Shown piece by piece: positions 57,029 to 64,000 of a DNA stretch of 64,000 bases. The notes beneath the pieces are model-generated. The model ran no database searches. It was not told the origin of the DNA and was given only the letters and a program-made list of their open reading frames with translations. Origin of the DNA: Komagataeibacter sp. FNDCF1 (GTDB lineage: Bacteria; Pseudomonadota; Alphaproteobacteria; Acetobacterales; Acetobacteraceae); contig NZ_JAIWOT010000001.1 of the NCBI RefSeq assembly GCF_021295335.1, positions 2,079,001-2,143,000 on the forward strand. The letters run 5' to 3'. The translations under genes and the position numbers were made by a program. The first letter of the stretch is position 1; each line of letters begins with the position of its first letter.

Positions 57029-58210
57029 TCAGTCCGCAGCGTCAGCCGTTTCCGCCGGGGTGGAGACCCGGTTCACGCGCGGGGGGGCGGCAGGCTTCTT
57101 GCGCGCCGCCAGTTCCGCCATTTTCGCATCCACATGCTGGGTGAACACGTATTCCGCCGGGCGCTGGTGCGCCAGCGAGATTTCCGGCGCCATCGGCTTT
57201 TCCGTCTCCGGCCCGAACAGCGCGACCTTGGCAATGTGCCAGGGGCGGCGGACCGCATCCATCACCGCCGTTGATTCGTAGCCCGAATGGACCATGCAGT
57301 CGGCGCATTTTTCGTAATTGCCGGTGCCGTAGGCATCCCAGTCGGTATCGGCCATGAGTTCTTCAAAGCTCTTGGCGTACCCTTCGCCCAGCAGGTAGCA
57401 CGGGCGCTGCCAGCCAAACACGTTACGCAGCGGCTTGCCCCATGGCGTGCAGTGATACTGCTCGTTGCCCGCCAGGAAGTTCAGGAACAGCGGCGACTGC
57501 GTGAAGCGCCACTTCTTGCCCTTGCCCAGACGGAAGATGTCGCGGAACAGCTGCTTCGTCTTCTGGCGGTTCAGGAAGTGTTCCTGATCCGGCGCGCGCT
57601 CATAGGCATAGCCCGGCGCGGTCATGATGCCATCGACACCCATGGCCATCACTTCATCAAAGAAGGCGGCGACGCGCTTGGGATCAGCGCCATCGAACAG
57701 GGTGCAGTTGATCGACACGCGAAAACCACGGGCCTTCGCCTTCTTGATCGCGGCGACGGCGCGTTCGTACACGCCATCCTGGCAGACCGAGGCATCATGC
57801 ATGGCCGGATCACCGTCCAGATGCACGTCCCACGAGAAGAACGGGTTCGGTTCGTAATCATCCATCTTCTTTTCAAGAAGAAGGGCGTTCGTGCACAGGT
57901 AGACGTATTTCTTGCGCGCGATCAGCCCACGGATGATTTCCGGCATTTCCTTGTGCAGCAGCGGTTCACCACCGGCCACGGCAATGACGGGGGCACCGGC
58001 CTCAGTATCCGCGTCAAGGCATTCCTGCACGGTCATGCGCTGATTGAGGATCTGGGCGGGATAGTCGATCTTGCCGCACCCGGCGCAGGCCAGGTTACAG
58101 CGGAACAATGGCTCGAGCATAAGCACGAGCGGATAACGTTTGCGCCGCGTGACATGCTGCTTGACAACATAGGCGCCCACGCGGACTGCCTGCATAATAG
58201 GAACGGCCAT
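57029..58210 (-). CDS. hpnH: Hopanoid biosynthesis radical SAM protein HpnH
   Basis: Adds adenosine to diploptene to make adenosylhopane, the first step of hopanoid side-chain extension. The 393 residues from ATG 58210 carry the cluster motif CNLACAGCGKI (Cx3Cx2C) and the HpnH hallmark regions (VAGGEPLLHKEM, GYAYERAPDQEHFL). A Pro/Ala-rich tail is variable. It reads away from dxs, across a 443-bp gap. Confidence 0.97.
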   Translation of the reverse strand: MAVPIMQAVRVGAYVVKQHVTRRKRYPLVLMLEPLFRCNLACAGCGKIDYPAQILNQRMTVQECLDADTEAGAPVIAVAGGEPLLHKEMPEIIRGLIARKKYVYLCTNALLLEKKMDDYEPNPFFSWDVHLDGDPAMHDASVCQDGVYERAVAAIKKAKARGFRVSINCTLFDGADPKRVAAFFDEVMAMGVDGIMTAPGYAYERAPDQEHFLNRQKTKQLFRDIFRLGKGKKWRFTQSPLFLNFLAGNEQYHCTPWGKPLRNVFGWQRPCYLLGEGYAKSFEELMADTDWDAYGTGNYEKCADCMVHSGYESTAVMDAVRRPWHIAKVALFGPETEKPMAPEISLAHQRPAEYVFTQHVDAKMAELAARKKPAAPPRVNRVSTPAETADAAD

Positions 58211-58653
58211 GAAACCTCTGCTCCTGCACCGGCCCAACCGCCGGTCTCATATTTCAAGTCTGGTAGGTCGGACTATGGACACATCCACCTACGAGAAAAC
58301 AAGCCCAACATCACCCAGCCGTGCATATAGAACATGCCGAGGTTGCGGACTTGTACGACACATGAAGCCTTTCGGGAGGGTATAGGACAGAAACCATCCT
58401 GTATTCAATTGCTATTGGCTTCGGTGTGGCCAATTAACAACAGTCAGGGAATTAGAGACTGTATTTACAGGCTTAACCGGAGTAACACATCGCGATTACG
58501 CTACGGTCGCCATGGTTTTCATGCCATGAGCCACCATTCATCGCCGCCGGGACAGCCCTGTCCGGCCCCTTTCCTGCCGGGGCCGGGCTGGCCTAACCGA
58601 AAACCGGGCCGGTTCCTCTCCCGCCATGCGGGAGCAAGGGCCGGCACAGAACA
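58211..58653. other. Divergent hpnH-dxs intergenic region with stacked hairpins
   Basis: 443 bases without a gene, likely holding both promoters. The dxs-proximal part has successive perfect stems on the plus strand: GGACAG-CC-CTGTCC (58550-58563), CGGCCCC with GGGGCCG (58563-58585) and CTCCCGC-CAT-GCGGGAG (58618-58634, ending 19 bases before dxs). The 58211-58540 part is more AT-rich; I recognise no riboswitch or operator in it. Confidence 0.5.
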
Positions 58654-60684
58654 ATGGACGCGAATATCATGGATCAGACCAAGCCCGCGATTCCCACCCT
58701 CGGGCGCTACCCGCAGCTTGACCGGGTGCGCGCGCCGCATGACCTGCGCAACCTGTCGGTGGAGCAGCTGAAGCAACTGGCGGAGGAACTGCGGTCCGAG
58801 ACGATCGATGCCGTGTCCACGACGGGTGGCCACCTTGGGGCGTCGCTGGGCGTGGTTGAACTGACCGTGGCGCTGCATGCCGTGTTCGACACACCCGATG
58901 ACCGGGTGATCTGGGATGTGGGCCACCAGGCCTATCCGCACAAGATCCTGACCGGGCGGCGCGAGCGCATCCGCACCCTGCGCCAGCCGGGCGGGCTGTC
59001 GGGCTTCACGCGGCGCAGCGAGAGCGAATACGACCCGTTTGGCGCGGCGCATTCGTCCACCTCCATTTCCGCGGGCCTGGGCATGGCCGTGGCCCATCAC
59101 CTGCGCGCGGAGGAGGACCCCTCCTACCGCGAGCGCAACGTGATCGCGGTGATCGGCGATGGCTCGATCTCGGCGGGCATGGCCTATGAGGCGATGAACA
59201 ACGCCTCGCATTGCGGCCCCGGCGCCGAGCGCCTGATCGTGGTGCTCAACGACAACGAGATGTCCATCGCGCCCCCGGTCGGCGCGATGTCGAACTACCT
59301 GTCGCGGCTGATGTCCTCGCGCAAGTTCCTCTCCTTACGCGAACTCGCCGCCAAGATGGCCAAGCGCCTGCCCGGCCGGCTGGAACGCACGGCAAAGAAG
59401 GCGGATGAATACGCGCGCGGCATCATGACCGGCGGCACGCTGTTCGAAGAGCTGGGCTTCTATTATGTCGGCCCGGTGGACGGGCATGACATGAACCAGC
59501 TGGTTCACATCCTGCGCAACCTGCGCGATGCCGAGGATGTCGGCCCCGTGCTGCTGCACGTGATTACCGAGAAGGGCCATGGCTACAGGCCGGCCGAATC
59601 GGCGGGCGACAAGTACCACGCGGTCTCGAAGTTCAACGTGGTGACCGGCGAGCAGAAGAAGGGCCCGTCCGGCCCGCCCAGCTACACCTCGGTCTTTGCC
59701 GGCGAACTGGTGCGCCAGGCCGCAACCGACGAGAAGATCGTCACGATCACCGCCGCCATGCCGTCCGGCACGGGGCTGGACAAGTTCGCCAAACTCTACC
59801 CTGACCGCTTTTTCGACGTGGGCATTGCCGAACAGCATGCCGTGACATTCGCCGCCGGCATGGCGACGGAGGGGCTGCGCCCGTTCTGCGCCATCTATTC
59901 CTCCTTCCTGCAGCGCGCCTATGACCAGGTGATGCATGACGTGGTGCTGCAGAAGCTGCCGGTGCGCTTCGCCATCGACCGCGCGGGGCTGGTGGGCGCC
60001 GATGGCGCAACCCATGCCGGTTCGTTCGATATCGCCTATCTGGGCTGCCTGCCCGGCATCACGCTGATGGCGCCAAGCACCGAGGTGGAACTCAAGCACA
60101 TGACGGCCACCGCCATCGCGTTTGACGAAGGCCCGATCGGCCTGCGTTACCCGCGCGGCGCGGGTCTGGGGCTGGACCTGCCGGCGGCGGGCGAGGTGCT
60201 GGAGATCGGGCGCGGGCGAATCGTGCGCGAGATGACACGCCAGACCGGGCCGGAACAGGGAGGCATCGCCATCCTCTCGCTCGGGCCGAGGCTGGCCGAG
60301 GCGCTGAAGGCGGCCGACATGCTGGCAGCGCACGGCCTGTCCCCCACCGTGGCCGATGCCCGCTTCGCCAAGCCGATCGACACGGCGCTGGTCGAGCAGC
60401 TGGCGCGCAACCACGCCGTGCTGATCACCATCGAGGAAGGATCGGTTGGCGGGTTTGCCAGCTTTGTCATGACACATCTGGCAAAGACCGGTTTGCTGGA
60501 CCGCGTGCGCTTCCGCCCCATGACGCTGCCCGACCGCTTCATCGATCATAACACGCAGGACGCACAGTATATCGAGGCAGGGCTGGATGCGGCGGCCATT
60601 ACCAATACCGCCCTTGATGCGCTGGGTGTCGGAATCAGCATGACGCAGCCCTTGCTAAAGACAGCAAACGGACCGAAATCATGA
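58654..60684 (+). CDS. dxs: 1-deoxy-D-xylulose-5-phosphate synthase
   Basis: First enzyme of the MEP isoprenoid pathway; joins pyruvate and glyceraldehyde-3-phosphate with TPP. The 676 residues include [34 protein letters not shown], the TPP motif [17 protein letters not shown], and the transketolase Glu region [17 protein letters not shown]. An ATG at 58669 is an alternative start. The stop overlaps hpnM by 4 bases, tying isoprenoid supply to hopanoid export. Confidence 0.98.
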   Translation: MDANIMDQTKPAIPTLGRYPQLDRVRAPHDLRNLSVEQLKQLAEELRSETIDAVSTTGGHLGASLGVVELTVALHAVFDTPDDRVIWDVGHQAYPHKILTGRRERIRTLRQPGGLSGFTRRSESEYDPFGAAHSSTSISAGLGMAVAHHLRAEEDPSYRERNVIAVIGDGSISAGMAYEAMNNASHCGPGAERLIVVLNDNEMSIAPPVGAMSNYLSRLMSSRKFLSLRELAAKMAKRLPGRLERTAKKADEYARGIMTGGTLFEELGFYYVGPVDGHDMNQLVHILRNLRDAEDVGPVLLHVITEKGHGYRPAESAGDKYHAVSKFNVVTGEQKKGPSGPPSYTSVFAGELVRQAATDEKIVTITAAMPSGTGLDKFAKLYPDRFFDVGIAEQHAVTFAAGMATEGLRPFCAIYSSFLQRAYDQVMHDVVLQKLPVRFAIDRAGLVGADGATHAGSFDIAYLGCLPGITLMAPSTEVELKHMTATAIAFDEGPIGLRYPRGAGLGLDLPAAGEVLEIGRGRIVREMTRQTGPEQGGIAILSLGPRLAEALKAADMLAAHGLSPTVADARFAKPIDTALVEQLARNHAVLITIEEGSVGGFASFVMTHLAKTGLLDRVRFRPMTLPDRFIDHNTQDAQYIEAGLDAAAITNTALDALGVGISMTQPLLKTANGPKS

Positions 60685-61343
60685 ACATTATGAAACATGC
60701 CCTGAAAACCACCTCTCTGGCGCTGTGCGCCAGCCTGATGGCGGCACCGGTCGTCCCTGCCGTCTTCCCCATCCATGCGGCCCATGCTGCCAGCGCATCC
60801 GATACACAGGTGCAGGAACCGATCAAGGCGCTCTACGCGGCCCTTGAGCGCATACAGGCCAAGGGATCGGGTTCGTTCGAACAGCGCTCGCAGGCCCTCG
60901 CCCCTGCCATCGACCGCGCCTATGACATGGAGGTCGTGCTCGCATCCTCCATCGGCCCGCGCTACGCCACCCTGCCCGATGACCAGAAGCAGGCCCTGCT
61001 GTCCACGTTCCGCCAGTTCACCATCGCCCGCTATGTCTCCAGCTTCAAGCCTGGCAGCGACGCACGCTTCACCATTGACCCCACCGTCACCCCCTCCCCC
61101 GCTGGCAACGACCGTATTGTTGTAACACGCATCGGCTCGTCCGATGACCCGAACGGCACCGAAATCAACTACGTGATGCGCTCCGGCGCCAAGGGCTGGC
61201 AGATCGTTGACGTGCTGCTCAATGCCCATATCAGCCAGGTCGCCGCACAGCGCGCCGATTTCAGCTCGGCGCTTTCAGGTGGGAATGTGCAAAAACTGAC
61301 AAATCTGTTACAGAAGAAAATCAAGACGTTTTCGGAAGAGTGA
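60681..61343 (+). CDS. hpnM: Hopanoid-linked MlaC/Ttg2-family periplasmic protein HpnM
   Basis: Exported lipid-carrier-like protein associated with hopanoid transport. It has 220 residues: a signal peptide (1-36, ending HAAHA) and an MlaC (toluene tolerance Ttg2) domain with [20 protein letters not shown] and [21 protein letters not shown]. The start overlaps the dxs stop by 4 bases. Confidence 0.93.
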   Translation: MNIMKHALKTTSLALCASLMAAPVVPAVFPIHAAHAASASDTQVQEPIKALYAALERIQAKGSGSFEQRSQALAPAIDRAYDMEVVLASSIGPRYATLPDDQKQALLSTFRQFTIARYVSSFKPGSDARFTIDPTVTPSPAGNDRIVVTRIGSSDDPNGTEINYVMRSGAKGWQIVDVLLNAHISQVAAQRADFSSALSGGNVQKLTNLLQKKIKTFSEE

Positions 61344-61406
61344 CCGCACCCTTCCCTTACGCCCTGTTCTGATTTGCTCCATACGCGGGACCTTGCCGGA
61401 AAGATA

Positions 61407-62585
61407 ATGTCTGTTTTCAACGCTCTTGTTTCACCCGCCGGACTGGCCGCGACCGTTGCGGCCGCCGGGTGCATGCAGGCAGCGCTCGGCACTGTTCTGG
61501 TCTCGCGTTTCCGCTGGCAGGAAAAGCGGGTAGACCGGCAGGTGCCCACGCCACCCGTGTCCGTGCTCAAGCCGCTGCATGGTGATGAACCCCTGCTGGA
61601 AGAAGCGCTCGAAAGCTTCTGTACGCAGGACTATCCCCATGTGCAGATCGTCTTTGGCGTGCAGGCGGATGATGACGCGGCCATTCCCATCGTGCGCCGC
61701 CTGATCGAACGGCATCCGGATCTCGACATGGAACTGGTGGTTGACCCCACCTTCCATGGCGTCAACCGCAAGATCGGCAACCTGATCAACATCATGCGCA
61801 GCGTAAAGCATGACGTACTGGTCATTTCCGATTCGGACATCCATGTTGCCCCGGACTACCTGCGCCATGTGGTGGGCGCGCTGGTACAGCCGGAAGTGGG
61901 ACTGGTCACCACGCTCTATGCGGGGCTGCCCGCATCCCCCACCCTGCCGCGCCTGCTGGCCGCGTGCCAGATCAACCACAATTTCCTGCCCGGTGTCATG
62001 CTGTCGCGCTATCTGGGGCGGCAGGACTGCCTCGGGGCGACCATGGCGCTGCGCCGTTCCATGCTTGACGCCATTGGCGGGCTGGAAGCCCTGGTGCCGC
62101 ATGTGGCGGATGATGCGATCCTGGGCCGCTACGTACGCGACCGTGGCAAGGATATCGCCATTGCGGCCTGCATGACATGGACCACGGTGGGCGAGACCTC
62201 GATGCGGGAAGTGCTGGCGCATGAACTGCGCTGGGGCCGGACCGTCAAGACGCTGGAGCCTGCGGGCTATGCCGCCTCCGCCATCCAGCTGCCACTGTTC
62301 TGGGCAAGTGTTGCCGTACTGCTGGCCCCGCACGTTGCCTGGACGTGGATCTTCTTTGCCGGTGCATGGGGGTGGCGGGCGGTCTGCTCCTTCATCCTGG
62401 ACCGGACACTGGCGCAGCGCAGCCTCGTGCCACTGCTCCTGCTGCCATTACGCGACTGGATATCGGCCGCGATCATGGTGGGCAGCGTTACCGGTACCAG
62501 GGTTGCATGGCGCGGACAGACAATGCATGTCACGCCACATTCGGTCATGACATCGCGATCGCAACCGGCCTCGCCCCGTGACTGA
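61407..62585 (+). CDS. hpnI: Hopanoid glycosyltransferase HpnI
   Basis: Family 2 (ceramide glucosyltransferase-like) enzyme that attaches an amino sugar precursor to bacteriohopanetetrol. The 392 residues start at ATG 61407 (GGAAAG upstream); an N-terminal membrane helix (about 5-24) is followed by VSVLKPLHGDEPLLEEALES, the metal site ISDSDIHVAPDYL, GRQDCLGATMALRR, and then two to three C-terminal membrane helices (ASVAVLLAPHVAWTWIFFAG). The adjoining hpnJ gene supports the hopanoid role. Confidence 0.95.
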   Translation: MSVFNALVSPAGLAATVAAAGCMQAALGTVLVSRFRWQEKRVDRQVPTPPVSVLKPLHGDEPLLEEALESFCTQDYPHVQIVFGVQADDDAAIPIVRRLIERHPDLDMELVVDPTFHGVNRKIGNLINIMRSVKHDVLVISDSDIHVAPDYLRHVVGALVQPEVGLVTTLYAGLPASPTLPRLLAACQINHNFLPGVMLSRYLGRQDCLGATMALRRSMLDAIGGLEALVPHVADDAILGRYVRDRGKDIAIAACMTWTTVGETSMREVLAHELRWGRTVKTLEPAGYAASAIQLPLFWASVAVLLAPHVAWTWIFFAGAWGWRAVCSFILDRTLAQRSLVPLLLLPLRDWISAAIMVGSVTGTRVAWRGQTMHVTPHSVMTSRSQPASPRD

Positions 62586-62692
62586 CCCCCCACGGGCGGG
62601 CTGGCCCTGCCATGAACAATCAACTTTCCAGTCAATAAGAACGGGTATAAGGGAACCCCATTTCCCCGTCAGAACCCGAGGATATGCGTAGC

Positions 62693-64000
62693 ATGATGAA
62701 AACCCTGTTTCTCCAGCCGCCTTCGTTCGACGGATTCGACGGTGGAGCCGGCTCCCGCTACCAGGCCAAGCGGGAAATCAAGTCGTTCTGGTATCCGACC
62801 TGGCTGGCGCAGCCCGCCGCCATGGTCGAGGGCAGCCGCCTGATTGACGCGCCGCCCGCGCGCATGGGCATGGAGCCGATCCTGGAGGACGTGCGGAACC
62901 GCGATCTCGTCATCATGCACACATCCACCCCGTCCTTCGCGTCCGATGTGCGCGTGGCCCAGATGCTCAAGGACGCGAACCCGAAGGTCAAGATCGGCAT
63001 GGTCGGCGCCAAGGTTGCCGTCCAGCCGGAAGAAAGCCTGCTCAACGCCCCGCCGGTCGACTTCGTGGCGCGCAACGAATTTGACTTCACCATCAAGGAA
63101 ATGGCGGAAGGCCGCGAGTGGAAGGATGTCGACGGCATTTCCTGGCGCGACGCGGATGGCAAGATCGTCCATAACCGTGACCGCGCGATGATCGAGGACA
63201 TGGACAGCCTGCCGTTCGTGACCGAAGTGTACAAGCGCGACCTTAAGATCGAGGATTACTTCATCGGGTACCTGATGCACCCGTACATCTCGATCTATAC
63301 CGGCCGTGGCTGCAAGTCGCGCTGCACCTTCTGCCTGTGGCCACAGACGGTGGGCGGCCACCACTACCGCACCCGCAGCCCCGAACACGTGGCGGCCGAA
63401 ATCCGTCTGGCGAAGCAGTATTTCCCGCAGGTGAAGGAATTCTTCTTCGACGACGATACCTTCACCGATGACCTGCCCCGCGCCGAAGCGATTGCCAGGG
63501 AACTGGGCAAGCTGGGTGTGACCTGGTCGTGCAATGCGAAGGCCAATGTGCCGCGCAAGACGCTGGAAGTGCTCAAGGCCAACGGCCTGCGCCTGCTGCT
63601 GGTCGGTTACGAGAGCGGCAACCAGCAGATCCTGCACAACATCAAGAAGGGCATGCGTGTCGAGACGGCGCGTGAGTTCACCAAGAACTGCCACGAACTC
63701 GGCATCAAGATCCATGGCACCTTCATCCTCGGCCTGCCGGGCGAGACGAAGGAGACCATTCAGGAAACCATCCGCTTCGCCACCGAGATCAACCCGCATA
63801 CCCTGCAGGTTTCGCTGGCAGCCCCCTATCCCGGCACCTTCCTGCACAAGCAGGCGACCGAGAATGGCTGGCTGGATGAGAAGAACGCCGAACTGATCGA
63901 CGATAACGGCGTGCAGATCGCACCGCTGCACTACCCGCATCTGTCGCACACGGAAATCTTCCAGAGCGTGGAGGAATTCTACCGGAAGTTCTACTTCCGC
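62693..64000 (+). CDS. hpnJ: Hopanoid biosynthesis radical SAM protein HpnJ (3' part missing)
   Basis: Radical SAM protein required for the cyclitol ether of bacteriohopanetetrol. 436 residues are visible; the frame is open at the right edge and family length is about 470. A B12-binding-like N-terminal domain (about 5-140) is followed by the cluster motif GRGCKSRCTFCLWP (Cx3Cx2C) and FFFDDDTFTDD. GAGGA at 62678-62682 favours ATG 62693 over ATG 62684. It is 107 bases after hpnI. Confidence 0.95.
   Translation, partial: MMKTLFLQPPSFDGFDGGAGSRYQAKREIKSFWYPTWLAQPAAMVEGSRLIDAPPARMGMEPILEDVRNRDLVIMHTSTPSFASDVRVAQMLKDANPKVKIGMVGAKVAVQPEESLLNAPPVDFVARNEFDFTIKEMAEGREWKDVDGISWRDADGKIVHNRDRAMIEDMDSLPFVTEVYKRDLKIEDYFIGYLMHPYISIYTGRGCKSRCTFCLWPQTVGGHHYRTRSPEHVAAEIRLAKQYFPQVKEFFFDDDTFTDDLPRAEAIARELGKLGVTWSCNAKANVPRKTLEVLKANGLRLLLVGYESGNQQILHNIKKGMRVETAREFTKNCHELGIKIHGTFILGLPGETKETIQETIRFATEINPHTLQVSLAAPYPGTFLHKQATENGWLDEKNAELIDDNGVQIAPLHYPHLSHTEIFQSVEEFYRKFYFR

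Overview
The window is about 64 kb of GC-rich chromosome (non-coding gaps are more AT-rich) from an alphaproteobacterium, most likely an acetic acid bacterium (Acetobacteraceae, Komagataeibacter/Gluconacetobacter type). The grounds are a bacterial pyruvate decarboxylase, a hopanoid side-chain cluster (hpnH, hpnM, hpnI, hpnJ), a SAM-II riboswitch in front of metZ, and the gene order yebC-ruvCAB-ybgC-tolQRAB. The genus is inferred from gene content, not from a marker gene. I see no phage, transposon, CRISPR array or rRNA. There is one tRNA, Gly with anticodon CCC.

Layout. 1-9836 (minus): secA, yebC, ruvC, ruvA, ruvB, ybgC, tolQ, tolR, tolA and tolB (cut by the left edge), mostly tightly packed or overlapping. 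10081-13022 (plus): periplasmic parvulin foldase, argJ, RDD membrane protein. 13225-17625 (plus): a translationally coupled trio of large MscS-type channel, 2OG-Fe dioxygenase and membrane-anchored SGNH-like protein. 17848-21429 (plus): an Mla/MCE-type lipid transporter (permease, ATPase, MCE protein, lipoprotein). 21593-25019: small secreted protein, tRNA-Gly (minus), SAM-II riboswitch, metZ, apaG, folE. 25081-26227 (minus): DJ-1/PfpI protein and moaB. 26490-28997 (plus): OprB porin and an APH-fold kinase.

29574-36401 (minus) is a pyruvate hub: NUDIX hydrolase, pyruvate decarboxylase, quinone-linked D-lactate dehydrogenase, acetolactate synthase and acetolactate decarboxylase. Together these can turn lactate into pyruvate, then acetaldehyde or acetoin. 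36645-43456: small exported proteins, cbpA-cbpM co-chaperone pair, Na+/H+ antiporter, aldo/keto reductase, DUF2272 lipoprotein, rhodanese. 43590-49287 (plus): cysteine synthase, an OmpR-type two-component system whose kinase has a His/Gly/Pro-rich periplasmic insert, OsmC-family protein, YqaA-type membrane protein, and an SDR protein that has lost its catalytic Tyr and Lys. 49440-56900: ispE and a TPR protein (minus), family 4-like uracil-DNA glycosylase and Slt-type lytic transglycosylase (plus), CNNM/CBS protein (minus). 57029-64000: hpnH (minus) divergent from dxs-hpnM-hpnI-hpnJ (plus; hpnJ is cut by the right edge), a hopanoid locus with its isoprenoid precursor gene built in.

Most of the window is conserved housekeeping sequence. 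I did not find a clear-cut new defence or mobile system. The best leads are the mscS-dioxygenase-SGNH operon, the SDR pseudoenzyme, the His-rich sensor kinase, a dispersed double-hairpin element (two copies in convergent intergenic gaps), and several strong inverted repeats in promoter positions (a perfect 24-bp palindrome before folE, a 10-bp-arm repeat before alsD).
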